DNA of 64,000 bases from Bradyrhizobium sp. GTDB lineage: Bacteria > Pseudomonadota > Alphaproteobacteria > Rhizobiales > Xanthobacteraceae. Below are positions 45,296-53,977 of this stretch, piece after piece. The notes under the pieces were generated by a model, which saw only the letters and a list, made by a program, of their open reading frames with translations, did no database searches and was not told where the DNA came from. Location: the NCBI RefSeq assembly GCF_030646015.1, contig NZ_JAUSLT010000121.1, positions 1 to 64,000 on the forward strand, written 5' to 3'. A program made the translations under genes and the position numbers. The first letter of the stretch is position 1; every line of letters starts with the position of its first letter.

Positions 45296-45712
45296 TTACT
45301 CGACGATCTCGACGATGCGGCGGGTGCGCGGCTCGACCAGAACGGTGCGGCCGTTCACCACGGTGTAGCGATGCTCGCGAACGCCATATTCCGGCGGCAC
45401 GTCGTAATAGGTGACGCCGTCTTCCGGCAGCACGACGCCGACCCGGACGTCTTCGCGATACTGATAGGACGGGCGGCGCTGCTCGACCACATAGCTGCGG
45501 AAGCGCGGACGCTGATCGACGCCGAGAACGCCGGCGACGCCACCGACCACACCGCCCACGACGCCGCCGACCACGGCGCCGACCGGACCTGCGGCCCGTT
45601 CACCGTCGCGCGCGCCGCGTTCGATGCCGCCGGGGACGCCCTGGGCAAGGGCCAGCGAAGGAATGGCGAGAACGGCGACAAGCGCAGCGGTTCCGAGAAA
45701 ACGGCGGATCAT
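45296..45712 (-). CDS. DUF1236 exported protein with glycine-zipper segment
   Basis: 138 residues. The start MIRRFLGTAALVAVLAIPSL gives a signal peptide cleaved after LALAQ. The middle is a Gly/Val repeat (GAVVGGVVGGVVGGVAG) typical of membrane-inserting glycine zippers. The C-terminal domain with YYDVPPEYGVREHRYTVVNG and TRRIVEIVE is the DUF1236 fold seen in many rhizobial envelope proteins. A candidate EcfG promoter lies at 45746-45770. A second DUF1236 gene in this window (61213-61992) has a perfect one at nearly the same distance. The function of the family is unknown; stress-related envelope maintenance is a guess. Confidence 0.82.
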   Translation of the reverse strand: MIRRFLGTAALVAVLAIPSLALAQGVPGGIERGARDGERAAGPVGAVVGGVVGGVVGGVAGVLGVDQRPRFRSYVVEQRRPSYQYREDVRVGVVLPEDGVTYYDVPPEYGVREHRYTVVNGRTVLVEPRTRRIVEIVE

Positions 45713-45745
45713 GATAGCTCCAAGGTGATTGGGAAGGTGCATGAC

Positions 45746-45770
45746 AACCGGCCGGGAGCCATTATGTTCC
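45746..45770 (-). promoter_or_regulatory. Candidate EcfG-type promoter of the DUF1236 gene
   Basis: On the minus strand GGAAC (45770-45766), a 16-base spacer and GGTT (45749-45746). The general stress consensus is GGAAC-N16/17-CGTT, so one -10 base differs. It ends 34 bases before the start codon. Confidence 0.5.
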
Positions 45771-45988
45771 GTCCGCCCGCCGTCCGCAGCGGCGGTAACC
45801 CGGCTCCCGCGGGGCGAATCGCGCCCCGATCAGCCCGGTCCTCCTCCGATCGGAGGATAGGCCGGCGCGGCCCGCCGGCCCCGCGCGCGCGGGCCAATAA
45901 CGTTTAGGTTAACGCGAGTTACATGGACGCTGGCCGCAAACATCGGTAGAACTGCGCCATCGCACCCCTCGTGATGAGATCAGGATAG

Positions 45989-47737
45989 ATGGCAGCCGCT
46001 CCCGGTGTCCGGCGTTCCGAACTCGGCGATGCGTTGCGCGCCTGCCGCAACGCCTTCGTCGGCGTCGGCCTCATGAGTTGCATGATCAATCTGCTGTATC
46101 TGACCGGCTCGATCTTCATGCTGGAGGTCTACGACCGGGTGCTGCCGAGCCGCAGCATTCCGACGCTGGTCGGCCTCGTGATCCTGGCCGGCGGATTATA
46201 CGTCGCCCAGGGCATCCTCGATCTGATTCGCGGCCGCGTGCTGGTCCGGATCGGCACCTCGCTCGACGAAGCGCTCAATGCCCGGGTGTTCGATACCGTG
46301 GTGCGGCTGCCGCTGATGGTGGGCGGCCGCAACGAGGGCCTGCAGCCGCTGCGCGATCTCGACAATGTCCGCTCGTTCCTCTCCAGCTTGGGGCCGGGCG
46401 CGTTCTTCGACCTGCCGTGGCTGCCGTTCTACCTGGCGATCTGTTTCGCGTTCCACACCATGATCGGCCTGACCGCGCTGGTCGGCGCCATCATCCTGGT
46501 CACGCTCACCATCATCACCGAATTCATGTCGCGGGCGCCGGCGCGCGAGGCCATGGGCCTCGCGGCGCGCCGCAACGACCTGGCCGCCACCAGCCGGCGC
46601 AACGCCGAAGTGCTGGTCGCGATGGGCATGTCCGGCCGGCTGACGAAGCGCTGGAGCGAAGCCAACGAAAAATATCTCGCCGGCAACCAGCGCGCCAGCG
46701 ACGTCGCCGGCGGTCTCGGCGCCATCGCCAAGGTGATGCGCATGGTGCTGCAGTCAGCGGTGCTCGCGGTCGGCGCCTATCTCGTGATCAACCAGGAAGC
46801 CACCGCCGGCGTCATCATCGCGGGCTCGATCCTGAGCGCGCGGGCGCTGGCGCCGGTCGATCTCGCGATCGCGCACTGGAAGGGTTTTGTCGCCGCGCGG
46901 CAGAGCTGGCATCGCCTCAACAAGCTGCTGGAAACGCTGCCGGCGCCGACGGAGCAGACCCTGCTGCAGAGCCCGTCGAAGCGGCTGTCGGTCGAGGGCG
47001 TCAGCATCGTGCCGCCGGGCGATCAGAAGATCATCGTGCAGGACGTGACCTTCGCGCTGGAAGCCGGCAACGGCCTCGGCGTGATCGGGCCGAGCGGATC
47101 GGGCAAGTCGTCGTTGATCCGCGCGCTGGTCGGGGTCTGGCAGCCGGTGCGCGGCAAGGTGCGGCTCGACGGCGCCGCGCTCGACCAGTGGTCGAGCGAC
47201 GTGCTCGGCCGCCACATCGGCTATCTGCCACAGGATGTCGAGCTGTTCGCAGGCTCCGTTGCGCAGAACATCTGCCGCTACGATCCCGAAGCCACCTCCG
47301 ACGGCATCATCAAGGCCGCCAAGGAAGCCGGCGTCCACGACATGATCATCAAGATGCGCGAGGGCTATGACACCCAGATCGGCGAACAGGGCACCGCGCT
47401 TTCGGCCGGCCAGGCGCAGCGCGTGGCGCTGGCGCGGGCGCTGTATGGCGATCCGTTCCTGATCGTGCTCGACGAGCCGAACTCCAATCTCGACACCGAG
47501 GGCGACGAGGCCCTGACCCGGGCGGTCCGCGCCTCGCGCGAACGCGGCGCTATCGTCGTGGTGGTCGCGCACCGGCCGATCGGTATCGAGGCGGTCGATT
47601 TGCTGCTGGTGCTGAAGGACGGCCGCATGCAGGCCTTCGGGCCGAAGGAAACCGTGCTGGGCCAGGTGCTGCAGCAGCGCGTCGCGCCGCCGTCGCCGAT
47701 CAAGATCGTCTCCGAAGGGGGAGTTGCCAAATCATGA
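45989..47737 (+). CDS. Type I secretion system ABC transporter (PrtD-like)
   Basis: 582 residues. The membrane domain spans about 20-300 (CMINLLYLTGSIFMLEVYDR, the family hallmark near residues 30-50). The ATPase domain has Walker A GPSGSGKSSLIRAL (about 366), the Q-loop region GYLPQDVELFAGSV, the signature LSAGQAQRVALARAL and Walker B LIVLDEPNSNLD. There is no N-terminal C39 peptidase, so it belongs to the group that exports RTX proteins with uncleaved C-terminal signals. It overlaps the HlyD-family gene by four bases. No outer-membrane TolC is nearby. The adhesin at 23.9-32.4 kb is the only candidate cargo in the window. Confidence 0.9.
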   Translation: MAAAPGVRRSELGDALRACRNAFVGVGLMSCMINLLYLTGSIFMLEVYDRVLPSRSIPTLVGLVILAGGLYVAQGILDLIRGRVLVRIGTSLDEALNARVFDTVVRLPLMVGGRNEGLQPLRDLDNVRSFLSSLGPGAFFDLPWLPFYLAICFAFHTMIGLTALVGAIILVTLTIITEFMSRAPAREAMGLAARRNDLAATSRRNAEVLVAMGMSGRLTKRWSEANEKYLAGNQRASDVAGGLGAIAKVMRMVLQSAVLAVGAYLVINQEATAGVIIAGSILSARALAPVDLAIAHWKGFVAARQSWHRLNKLLETLPAPTEQTLLQSPSKRLSVEGVSIVPPGDQKIIVQDVTFALEAGNGLGVIGPSGSGKSSLIRALVGVWQPVRGKVRLDGAALDQWSSDVLGRHIGYLPQDVELFAGSVAQNICRYDPEATSDGIIKAAKEAGVHDMIIKMREGYDTQIGEQGTALSAGQAQRVALARALYGDPFLIVLDEPNSNLDTEGDEALTRAVRASRERGAIVVVVAHRPIGIEAVDLLLVLKDGRMQAFGPKETVLGQVLQQRVAPPSPIKIVSEGGVAKS

Positions 47738-49044
47738 CGGACAAGCCGAAGCGTGGTTCGAGGGCGTCGATCCGGGTGCACATGATCGTCGGCCTGTCCG
47801 TCATCCTGCTGCTGGTGGGCGGATTGGGCACCTGGGCATCGACCGCGCAGATCTCGGGCGCGCTGATCGCGCCGGGACAGATCGTGGTCGAATCCAACGT
47901 CAAGAAGGTGCAGCATCCGACCGGCGGCGTGGTCGGCGAGGTGCGCGCCCGCGACGGCATGGCGGTGAAGGCCGGCGACATCGTGGTGCGGCTCGACGAC
48001 ACCGTCACCAAGGCCGGCCTCGCCATCGTCAACAAGGCGCTCAACGGGCTGTGGGCGCGGGCGGCGCGGCTGGAGGCCGAACAGCGCGGCCTCGACCGGA
48101 TCACCTTCCCGCCGATGCTGCTCGACCGCCCCAACGATCCCGACGTCCAGAACGTCATGGCCAGCGAGAGCAAGCTGTTCGAGGTGCGCACCACCGGGCG
48201 CGCCGGACAAAAATCGCAGCTGCGCGAGCGCGTCGCCCAGCTCAAGGAAGAGATCGCCGGCCTCTCCGCCCAGGAGCAGGCCAAGGACAAGGAAATCGCG
48301 CTGGTCGAAAAGGAACTGGTCGGGGTTCGCTCGCTCTACGAGCAGCGGCTGGTTCAGCTCTCGCGCCTGACCGTGCTGGAGCGCGACGCCGCAAGGCTGT
48401 CCGGCGAACGCGCGCAATACATTGCCGCGAGGGCGCAGGCCCGCGGCAAGATCACCGAAACCGAGCTGCAGATCATCCAGGTCGACAAGGACCTGGTCAG
48501 CGAAGTTTCAAAAGATCTGCGCGAGACCAACGACAAGATCGGCGAATTCGTCGAGCGCAAGGTGACGGCCGAAGACCAGTTGCGCCGGGTCGACATCCGC
48601 GCCCCGCAGGACGGCATGGTGCTGCAGTCCACCGTCCACACCGTGGGCGGCGTCATCACCGCCGGCGACGCCATCATGATGATCGTGCCGCAGGCCGACG
48701 ATCTCTCGGTCGAGGCCAAGGTCAATCCGCAGGACATCGACAAGCTGCAGATCGGCCAGAAGACGGTGCTGCGGCTGTCGGCGCTGAACCAGCGCACCAC
48801 CCCGGAACTGAACGGCGTGGTGTCGCGCGTCTCGCCCGACGTCACCACCGACCAGCGCACCGGCCAGAGCTACTACACCATCCGCGTCTCGATGTCGCCG
48901 CAGGAAGTAGCACGGCTCGGTGAAGTCAAGCTGATCCCGGGCATGCCGGTCGAAGCCTTCGTGCAGACCGGCGACCGCACCATGCTGTCCTATCTGATGA
49001 AGCCGCTGAGCGACCAGCTGATGCGTTCGTTCCGGGAGCGGTGA
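47734..49044 (+). CDS. Type I secretion membrane fusion protein (HlyD/PrtE-like)
   Basis: 436 residues. One membrane helix near the N-terminus (VGLSVILLLVGGLGTWAS) is followed by a lipoyl/barrel-sandwich part (IVVESNVKKVQHPTGGVVGE), a long coiled coil (about 130-290, with LKEEIAGLSAQEQAKDKEIA), and the C-terminal beta-barrel with the HlyD signature (LRRVDIRAPQDGMVLQSTVH) and IPGMPVEAFVQTGDRT. It links the inner-membrane ATPase to the outer-membrane channel. It starts within the last bases of the ATPase gene. Confidence 0.9.
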   Translation: MTDKPKRGSRASIRVHMIVGLSVILLLVGGLGTWASTAQISGALIAPGQIVVESNVKKVQHPTGGVVGEVRARDGMAVKAGDIVVRLDDTVTKAGLAIVNKALNGLWARAARLEAEQRGLDRITFPPMLLDRPNDPDVQNVMASESKLFEVRTTGRAGQKSQLRERVAQLKEEIAGLSAQEQAKDKEIALVEKELVGVRSLYEQRLVQLSRLTVLERDAARLSGERAQYIAARAQARGKITETELQIIQVDKDLVSEVSKDLRETNDKIGEFVERKVTAEDQLRRVDIRAPQDGMVLQSTVHTVGGVITAGDAIMMIVPQADDLSVEAKVNPQDIDKLQIGQKTVLRLSALNQRTTPELNGVVSRVSPDVTTDQRTGQSYYTIRVSMSPQEVARLGEVKLIPGMPVEAFVQTGDRTMLSYLMKPLSDQLMRSFRER

Positions 49045-49054
49045 TCTCGCGCCC

Positions 49055-49140
49055 GTAGGGTGGGCAAAGGCGCACTTGCGCCGTGGCCACCATTTTTCCT
49101 TATGCGAATTGGTGGGCACGCTGCGCTTTGCCCACCCTAC
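49055..49140. repeat. Nested palindromic repeat, GTAGGGTGGGCAAAG family, copy 2
   Basis: Arms GTAGGGTGGGCAAAGGCGCA (49055-49074) and TGCGCTTTGCCCACCCTAC (49122-49140), one base apart from perfect, with the inner GGTGGGCAC motif kept. Related to 34875-34996. It lies between the convergent secretion and aat genes. Confidence 0.8.
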
Positions 49141-49168
49141 AAGGCGCACCGCGTCCGGGACCCGAGGG

Positions 49169-49849
49169 CTAGCCGCGCGCGGCAATGATCTCCAGCGCCC
49201 GCGCGCCGCTGACGGGTGCGTCGACCGGCAGCCTGGCAAAATCGGCCGCCGCGCCCTTGATCGCCTTGTCGAGCAGTACGGTGTAGCGCCGCCGCGGAAT
49301 CTCGACCGCGCCGAACGAGCGCAGATGCTCGGTGACATACTGGGTGTCGAGCAGCTCGAAACCGCCCGTGATCAGCCGCGCCACCAGATGCACCAGCGCC
49401 ACCTTGGAGGCGTCGCGGGCGCGGTGAAACATGCTCTCGCCGAAAAAAGCGCGGCCGAGGCTGACGCCGTACAGGCCGCCGACCAGGTCGCCATTCTGCC
49501 AGACCTCGACGCTGTGGCAGTGCCCGAGCCCGTGCAGGCCCAGATAGAGATCGCGAATCCGCTTGTTGATCCAGGTGTCGTCGCGGCCGGGCTGCGGCGC
49601 GGCGCAGCCCGCGATCACCGCCTTGAAAGCGGTGTTGACCGTGACGGTGAAGACGTCGGAGCGGACGGTGCGATTCAGCCGCGAGGCGATGCGAAAGCCG
49701 TCGAGCGGAATCACGCCGCGCATTTCCGGCTCGACCCAGAACAGGGTCGGATCGTCGGCGCTCTCGGCCATCGGAAAGATGCCGCAGGCATAGGCGCGCA
49801 GCAGCACTTCAGGCGTGATGTCGGAGGAGGCGGAATCGCGCGATGCCAT
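49169..49849 (-). CDS. aat: Leucyl/phenylalanyl-tRNA--protein transferase
   Basis: 226 residues from [20 protein letters not shown]; a longer frame to 49924 overlaps the kinase gene and is not needed. Family motifs in order: [67 protein letters not shown] and [15 protein letters not shown]. The enzyme adds Leu or Phe from charged tRNA to proteins with N-terminal Arg or Lys, marking them for ClpS/ClpAP degradation. It is transcribed toward the secretion genes. In relatives I recall aat close to accC; here 8 kb of signalling genes separate them. Confidence 0.94.
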   Translation of the reverse strand: MASRDSASSDITPEVLLRAYACGIFPMAESADDPTLFWVEPEMRGVIPLDGFRIASRLNRTVRSDVFTVTVNTAFKAVIAGCAAPQPGRDDTWINKRIRDLYLGLHGLGHCHSVEVWQNGDLVGGLYGVSLGRAFFGESMFHRARDASKVALVHLVARLITGGFELLDTQYVTEHLRSFGAVEIPRRRYTVLLDKAIKGAAADFARLPVDAPVSGARALEIIAARG

Positions 49850-49883
49850 GGCTGGCAGGATAGCAGTTTCGGGGCCGCCGCGG

Positions 49884-51146
49884 CTAGCTCGCCGCCGGCA
49901 ATGTCTCAGGCCGACCCGCGCCAACCATGGTCACGATCGCATCTGGCAATGCCGAAGGGGAAACAGGGATCTTGATGGTCCACACCGTGCCGCTTTCCGA
50001 GGCAAGGTTCGCGGTTCCTCCGACCTGTTCAACGAGACGGCGCACCAGGCCAAGCCCGTGCCGCTTGCTTTCGGCCTGGGCCTTGAAGCCCTCACCGTCG
50101 TCGCGGAGGGTCATGGTCATCAAGCCAACGTCTGCAACGAGGCTCTGGACGGACACGATGATCGATCCTTTTCCGCCGGGGAAGGCGTGGTCGTAGCTGT
50201 TGGTCACCACCTCCGCCACAACAATCCCCAGTGCTGTCGCCGCATCGAGATCGAGCATAAACGGCTCGCTGTGACAGGTCAGCGTGACGGTGTCCTCAGG
50301 TGCTCCCTGTATCTCTGCAAGATGGAGACACAGCGATTTGATGTAGCTGCCAAAATCGATGGTTCGGGTCATCTCGGCGCCGAGTAGATGGTCATATACC
50401 TGGGCCAGGGTGGAAACCCGGCGCGCGATCGCCTTGATGCCCCGCTGCCCGGCCTTGTCTGTGGTGTCGCCGAGCTGCTTGTTCAGCATTCCGTAGACAA
50501 GCTGCAGATTGTTGCGGACCCGGTGTTGCAGCTCTTCCGCCAGAACGCTCTTCTGGTCCAGCAGCCGGTCCTTGTCCCGGACCAGGACTTTCATCTGCTC
50601 GATGGTGTTCTGCAGCGTTGCCGTCCGCGCCGAGGTTGCGACCGCTTCAGCTAGGACATTGGCGAAGCCGGTGAGGAAGTCGATATCGTGCCGATCGTAA
50701 TCGTGCTGTTGGTCATTGTCGATCTCCAGCACGCCGTAGGGCCTGGCGTCATCCTTGACGTGGATGACGACGTCGACGGTCGAAACGATGCCGTGAGCGG
50801 CATAGAACCGAGGTAGCTCGAAATCGTGTTCCTTGCGCACGTCATTGCAGATCGATGGCTCGCCGGTAACGAACGCCCGGCCTTGTGGCGAAGTCGGATC
50901 GGCGCATACGACCGTGCCGATGACTCCAGCCTTCCAGCCGTGTCCGGCTTCGATGCGAAGGTCGTTCTCCGCGGCGCGATATCGGCACACCTTGGCGTAG
51001 GGGACGCCAAGGCTTTCGGCGCAGACTCGCGCCGCCTCGGTCAGCACCTTCTGCAGATCCCCCTCGCGCAGAGCAAAACTGCCGAAGCGGGCAATCGCCG
51101 TTTGCTGGCGTAGAAGTTTCCTTACTTTTGCGCTGTCGTCGCTCAT
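49884..51146 (-). CDS. GAF-domain histidine kinase of the HisKA_2/HWE class
   Basis: 420 residues, soluble. A GAF domain fills about 25-175 ([19 protein letters not shown] to EAVATSAR). The phosphoacceptor His208 is in [20 protein letters not shown], the HisKA_2 dimerisation motif, and the ATPase has [28 protein letters not shown] and [15 protein letters not shown]. Kinases of this class in alphaproteobacteria often feed the PhyR-EcfG general stress pathway. It overlaps the response regulator gene by four bases (ATGA). The GAF ligand is unknown. Confidence 0.88.
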   Translation of the reverse strand: MSDDSAKVRKLLRQQTAIARFGSFALREGDLQKVLTEAARVCAESLGVPYAKVCRYRAAENDLRIEAGHGWKAGVIGTVVCADPTSPQGRAFVTGEPSICNDVRKEHDFELPRFYAAHGIVSTVDVVIHVKDDARPYGVLEIDNDQQHDYDRHDIDFLTGFANVLAEAVATSARTATLQNTIEQMKVLVRDKDRLLDQKSVLAEELQHRVRNNLQLVYGMLNKQLGDTTDKAGQRGIKAIARRVSTLAQVYDHLLGAEMTRTIDFGSYIKSLCLHLAEIQGAPEDTVTLTCHSEPFMLDLDAATALGIVVAEVVTNSYDHAFPGGKGSIIVSVQSLVADVGLMTMTLRDDGEGFKAQAESKRHGLGLVRRLVEQVGGTANLASESGTVWTIKIPVSPSALPDAIVTMVGAGRPETLPAAS

Positions 51147-51586
51147 GCGGTGGCCATCGGCGGAGCTGTGGCTGCCGGACGCAGCATTTGGAAGCCCTTT
51201 GGAAATGGCGGCAGCGCATTGCCGCTGGCGAACTCGCTGACAATTTTCAGAGCACGCACCAGATCGGTGGAGCTATAAGGTTTGGAAAGGCAGGCGTCGC
51301 CGTCGGCGGTTGTCAGCACGACCTGCGACATGTTGCCAGTGGCATAAAGCACGCCGAGCTTGCCAAGCGGAAGCAACTGCGCGGCGATTTCGGTCCCCAG
51401 CCCGCCATCGGCAAGGCGGAAATCGAGCACGGCAAGATCAGGCTTGTGCTTGTGAGCCAGGGCGACCGCCTCGGCCACCGTGCGGGCGATGCCGCAAACT
51501 TCATATCCGGCGTCAATGAGAATCTCTTCCGCGAGATCGGCGATCATCAGGTCATCTTCGGCGATCAATACCCTTAGCACGCACAA
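51143..51586 (-). CDS. Single-domain response regulator (receiver)
   Basis: 147 residues: one receiver domain and no output domain. The acid pocket is Glu10-Asp11-Asp12, the phosphoacceptor is Asp55 in LAVLDFRLADGG, the switch residue is Thr in YATGN, and the conserved Lys is in CLSKPYSSTDLV. It is co-transcribed with, and lies upstream of, the HisKA_2 kinase. A GTG at codon 3 (VLRVLIAEDD) could be the true start. It could be a phosphate sink or connector. Confidence 0.88.
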   Translation of the reverse strand: MCVLRVLIAEDDLMIADLAEEILIDAGYEVCGIARTVAEAVALAHKHKPDLAVLDFRLADGGLGTEIAAQLLPLGKLGVLYATGNMSQVVLTTADGDACLSKPYSSTDLVRALKIVSEFASGNALPPFPKGFQMLRPAATAPPMATA

Positions 51587-51648
51587 CCCTCCGGCTTGCG
51601 ACCAGGTCGCCTGCGATGTCCATCTGAAAGTTCAGAGTCTGGGGTCTT

Positions 51649-51673
51649 AACTCCCAAAGGACATCGCAGTTCC
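51649..51673 (-). promoter_or_regulatory. Candidate EcfG-type promoter of the regulator/kinase operon
   Basis: On the minus strand GGAAC (51673-51669), a 16-base spacer and AGTT (51652-51649), which keeps the GTT core but not the first C. The start codon lies 62 bases downstream. Confidence 0.4.
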
Positions 51674-51825
51674 GAACGCAGCCTTCGACTCAGCCGCGGC
51701 AGGTTGCCCGGCATGTGAAAGAAAATCTGAGCAATTTTGACCATGACTACTCGTCACTTGTGATCCGTAGCCGTTTGCTGAAGCTGATCATGAAAAACTG
51801 ACGCGGGGGGATCGGGGTGCTTCGG

Positions 51826-51853
51826 GGAACTTACTTGCGGACAGAAACGTTCC
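51826..51853 (+). promoter_or_regulatory. EcfG general-stress promoter
   Basis: GGGGAAC (GGAAC at 51826-51830), exactly 17 bases, then CGTTCC (51848-51853): a complete match to the alphaproteobacterial general stress consensus. It lies 56 bases before the ATG of the 23-residue membrane protein. Confidence 0.75.
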
Positions 51854-51909
51854 TGATGAAGCGTCGCGCTTTCATGCCGAAACCGCGCATGCTTCAACTG
51901 GAGTACACC

Positions 51910-51981
51910 ATGAACATTTTTTACATCATCGGCGTCATCGTCGTGATTCTCTTTGTCGCGGGCTTTTTGGGGCTCCGTTAA
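51910..51981 (+). CDS. 23-residue membrane microprotein
   Basis: ATG at 51910 preceded by GGAG at 51900-51903. The peptide MNIFYIIGVIVVILFVAGFL followed by GLR is essentially one transmembrane helix with an Arg end. A ribosome site, a perfect EcfG promoter 56 bases upstream and the clean stop support a real gene despite its size. It would be produced under general stress. Similar tiny hydrophobic proteins occur in rhizobia; function unknown. Confidence 0.65.
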   Translation: MNIFYIIGVIVVILFVAGFLGLR

Positions 51982-52117
51982 GCGGCATCCTCTGCGGAGT
52001 CTGCGCGATCACGAATTCAAATTGCGGATTTTGAGCCAAGCAGGACCAGCGAGACGGTTACACCGACGATGCCTCGTCGCGATGTTGCCGTTAGGAAGGC
52101 TCAAAAAGAATGCGGCC

Positions 52118-52309
52118 TTACTTGGCTGGCCTACCGCGCTTGGCAAAGAAGAGGCCCTGAATTTCAGTCGCGTTTCGGAGAATTCCGGCTTTTTTCATGG
52201 CCTCTGTCCGATCAGGCCCCGGCGCCATGTCGCGGGCTTCCTCCAGCGCCGCGACCGCTATGGCATCCAGGTCGTGAATATCCGGCGATGGTCGTGCTCG
52301 TTGCGGCAT
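52118..52309 (-). CDS. Small conserved hypothetical protein (63 aa)
   Basis: MPQRARPSPDIHDLDAIAVA is followed by ALEEARDMAPGPDRTEAMKK, AGILRNATEIQGLFF and a basic end AKRGRPAK. The helix-rich pattern ending in KRGRPAK is one I associate with a widespread Bradyrhizobium small protein of unknown function. The basic tail suggests nucleic acid contact. It lies in the same orientation as the zinc-ribbon gene immediately upstream (22-base gap), so the two may be one transcript. Confidence 0.65.
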   Translation of the reverse strand: MPQRARPSPDIHDLDAIAVAALEEARDMAPGPDRTEAMKKAGILRNATEIQGLFFAKRGRPAK

Positions 52310-52331
52310 TTCACTGGCTTCCCCTGAGGCC

Positions 52332-52559
52332 TTACTTTGGCGGGTTTAATTCGCTGCTTGTCCACCCGGACTTGCCCGACTTCATGGGATCCCCAACCAA
52401 AGGCTTTTGAACGTGTTCGCACTTCGGACATTCGAAGGTCCGCAGATCGGAATGTGCGGGCCCCGCTTCGATGCGGGTCAGCATCATCCGCCCCTGACAC
52501 TTTGGACAGCGCGGTCGCTCGGTTGGAAGCAGCGACGGTTCGGAACGATAAGGTTGCAT
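52332..52559 (-). CDS. Small zinc-ribbon protein (75 aa)
   Basis: From MQPYRSEPSLLPTERPRCPK the protein has two CxxC knuckles, CPKC and CPKC, about 27 residues apart, with MMLTRIEAGPAHSDLRTFE between them: a classical zinc ribbon. The C-terminus is polar (KSGKSGWTSSELNPPK). A longer frame to 52676 has no extra recognisable content. A frameshifted relative lies at 53355-53533. The partner is unknown; such ribbons often contact nucleic acid or other proteins. Confidence 0.7.
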   Translation of the reverse strand: MQPYRSEPSLLPTERPRCPKCQGRMMLTRIEAGPAHSDLRTFECPKCEHVQKPLVGDPMKSGKSGWTSSELNPPK

Positions 52560-52951
52560 ATGATGCGCCCCTCCAGGATCAGGCGGGAGCTCGCTACTCT
52601 CAGTCACCGATAGCAGCCGGGTACGGTGCGGTGATCCGGATAAAGTGGCATGTCGCCTGCTCGATATAGTGGTCAATATTGCTCATGCCTGCAGTTTTAC
52701 AGAGATCCATTCAAGCATAGGGCGATGTTGGATAGATAATTGGCGACCAGGTCCCACCGGGACCGGAACCATCGCCCCCTGGTTAACTTGTCGATGCATT
52801 ACCGGATGCCCCTTTTGCCCAGGGTGTCCGATGAACGGCCTCAGCATGTCCCCCCCGTGCTGGGGCCGGTTTCTTTCGGAGCCCTCCCTGGAGCAATGGC
52901 GGAACAATCATCTGCGGGTGCAATTAGCCTACACCAAGGGAGAAGTCTGAG

Positions 52952-53200
52952 ATGCACCGATCCAAGCCGCATACCGTTCGAAACAAGATTGACCTGACTG
53001 ATCCCAGCCAGGTGCGATGCCTGAAGAAACGGCTCGGCATATCCGCTGACGATTTGCAGCACGCTGTCGGGAAAGTGGGTAACTCGATTGCCGCGGTGAG
53101 CAAGGAACTTCAGAAAGTGACTCCTGCAACAGATGTGGCGCCGGTCCAAACCGGAGTGCCGTTGCGACTGAAAGCTGCCGGTACCGCAGCGGAGGCTTAA
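52952..53200 (+). CDS. DUF3606 protein
   Basis: 82 residues, MHRSKPHTVRNKIDLTDPSQ then VRCLKKRLGISADDLQHAVG and KVGNSIAAVSKELQK, matching the short helical DUF3606 domain (D-x-x-[DE] start, KxLGxS, A-V-x-x-V-G). The tail is Ala-rich and low in structure. A GGGAGAAG ribosome site is just upstream. Family members are often stress-associated in rhizobia; molecular role unknown. Confidence 0.8.
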   Translation: MHRSKPHTVRNKIDLTDPSQVRCLKKRLGISADDLQHAVGKVGNSIAAVSKELQKVTPATDVAPVQTGVPLRLKAAGTAAEA

Positions 53201-53354
53201 TGCACTTTGGCGCGCCCGAGACCTATTTCAAAGAGTGAGCAATAGTGACCACTAACTACTGAAGCCAGAGCGCATGGTGGCTCCATCACCGCTCCTTGTC
53301 GGCAGTTATCGGTGACTGAGAGTATCGAGCTCTCGCCTGATCGAGGCCAGCATC

Positions 53355-53533
53355 ATGCCATCCACACACCCAAATCCAGTATACAGCTGTGCCGAAATCA
53401 GAATCCTGGCGTGCTCCAGGTGCGCAATCCGATGAGGGTATCCCGAATCGAACCGTGCGCACCGGGCTACGATGTGCGCACCTATGAGTGCGCGAAATGC
53501 GATTCCAGCGAGCGCTTTTCGGTCGCGATCTAA
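53355..53533 (+). pseudogene. Zinc-ribbon protein gene with a single-base frameshift
   Basis: Frame one starts at ATG 53355 (MPSTHPNPVYSCAEIRILAC then SRCAIR) and stops at 53433. Another frame continues as NPMRVSRIEPCAPGYDVRTY and ECAKCDSSERFSVAI to 53533. Adding one G near 53424 joins them into a 59-residue protein with CSRC and CAKC knuckles, closely parallel to the intact zinc-ribbon gene at 52332-52559. Either a real lesion or an assembly error. Confidence 0.6.
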
Positions 53534-53757
53534 ACGCGATTGTTGCGCGGTGGCCGTCCCGACATCAGAGAACCACGAAGCAATTCCGACTTCACCTTGA
53601 TGTGCAAGCGCCGGGAACAGGTCAGATGTAAGCGCGTACCGATGCGTTGATGTCGCAGGCAGAAACCGGCAAAATTGCTCTGCGTCCATCGTCCCTGTTA
53701 TGGCCGGTTGTCACCCGGCGCGTGCGACCGACAAAGTTGAGCGATCCAAAAGGTTCA

Positions 53758-53782
53758 GGAACTTTGTGAGGGGCGGGCAGTT
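53758..53782 (+). promoter_or_regulatory. Weak EcfG-like promoter candidate for the small membrane-protein pair
   Basis: GGAAC at 53758-53762, 16 bases, AGTT at 53779-53782. The first -10 base departs from consensus. The ribosome site AGGAG begins about ten bases further on, so the leader would be very short. Confidence 0.3.
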
Positions 53783-53803
53783 GGCCTCTCACAGGAGATT
53801 TCA

Positions 53804-53944
53804 GTGCATAAGGATGGAAAACAAATCGTCGAGACGGCGGTGGAGGCGAGAGGCGGTCGTTTGGGCCGGCCGGTCCTCCTGGTGCTGCTCGCTAGCTGCG
53901 TTCTGGCAGTGGCCGCGCTTATCTTCGCATACTCAGGCACGTGA
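53804..53944 (+). CDS. 46-residue single-pass membrane protein
   Basis: GTG start at 53804 with a textbook ACAGGAGATTTCA leader. The product has a soluble N-terminus (VHKDGKQIVETAVEARGGRL) and one helix (PVLLVLLASCVLAVAALIF) ending AYSGT. The pattern ETAVEAR...RPVLLVL is one I recall in small Bradyrhizobium proteins. Followed after 33 bases by a second membrane microprotein, probably co-transcribed. Confidence 0.7.
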   Translation: MHKDGKQIVETAVEARGGRLGRPVLLVLLASCVLAVAALIFAYSGT

Positions 53945-53977
53945 AATTCTCAACGCGTTCGTCAAGGAGACTTTCCT

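Larger units (their letters stand above)
51587..51909. other. Intergenic region with two EcfG-type promoters facing opposite ways
   Basis: 323 bases between the minus-strand regulator gene and a plus-strand microprotein gene. It holds a minus-strand candidate (51649-51673) and a perfect plus-strand site (51826-51853), annotated separately. An imperfect repeat CTGCGATGTCC/GGACATCGCAG at 51611-51671 flanks the first of these. No further gene is seen. Confidence 0.6.

Noticed and set aside
52645..52950. 101-residue Cys/Trp/Pro-rich plus-strand frame
   Set aside because: Overlaps the DUF3606 leader and has no ribosome site or domain; likely chance.
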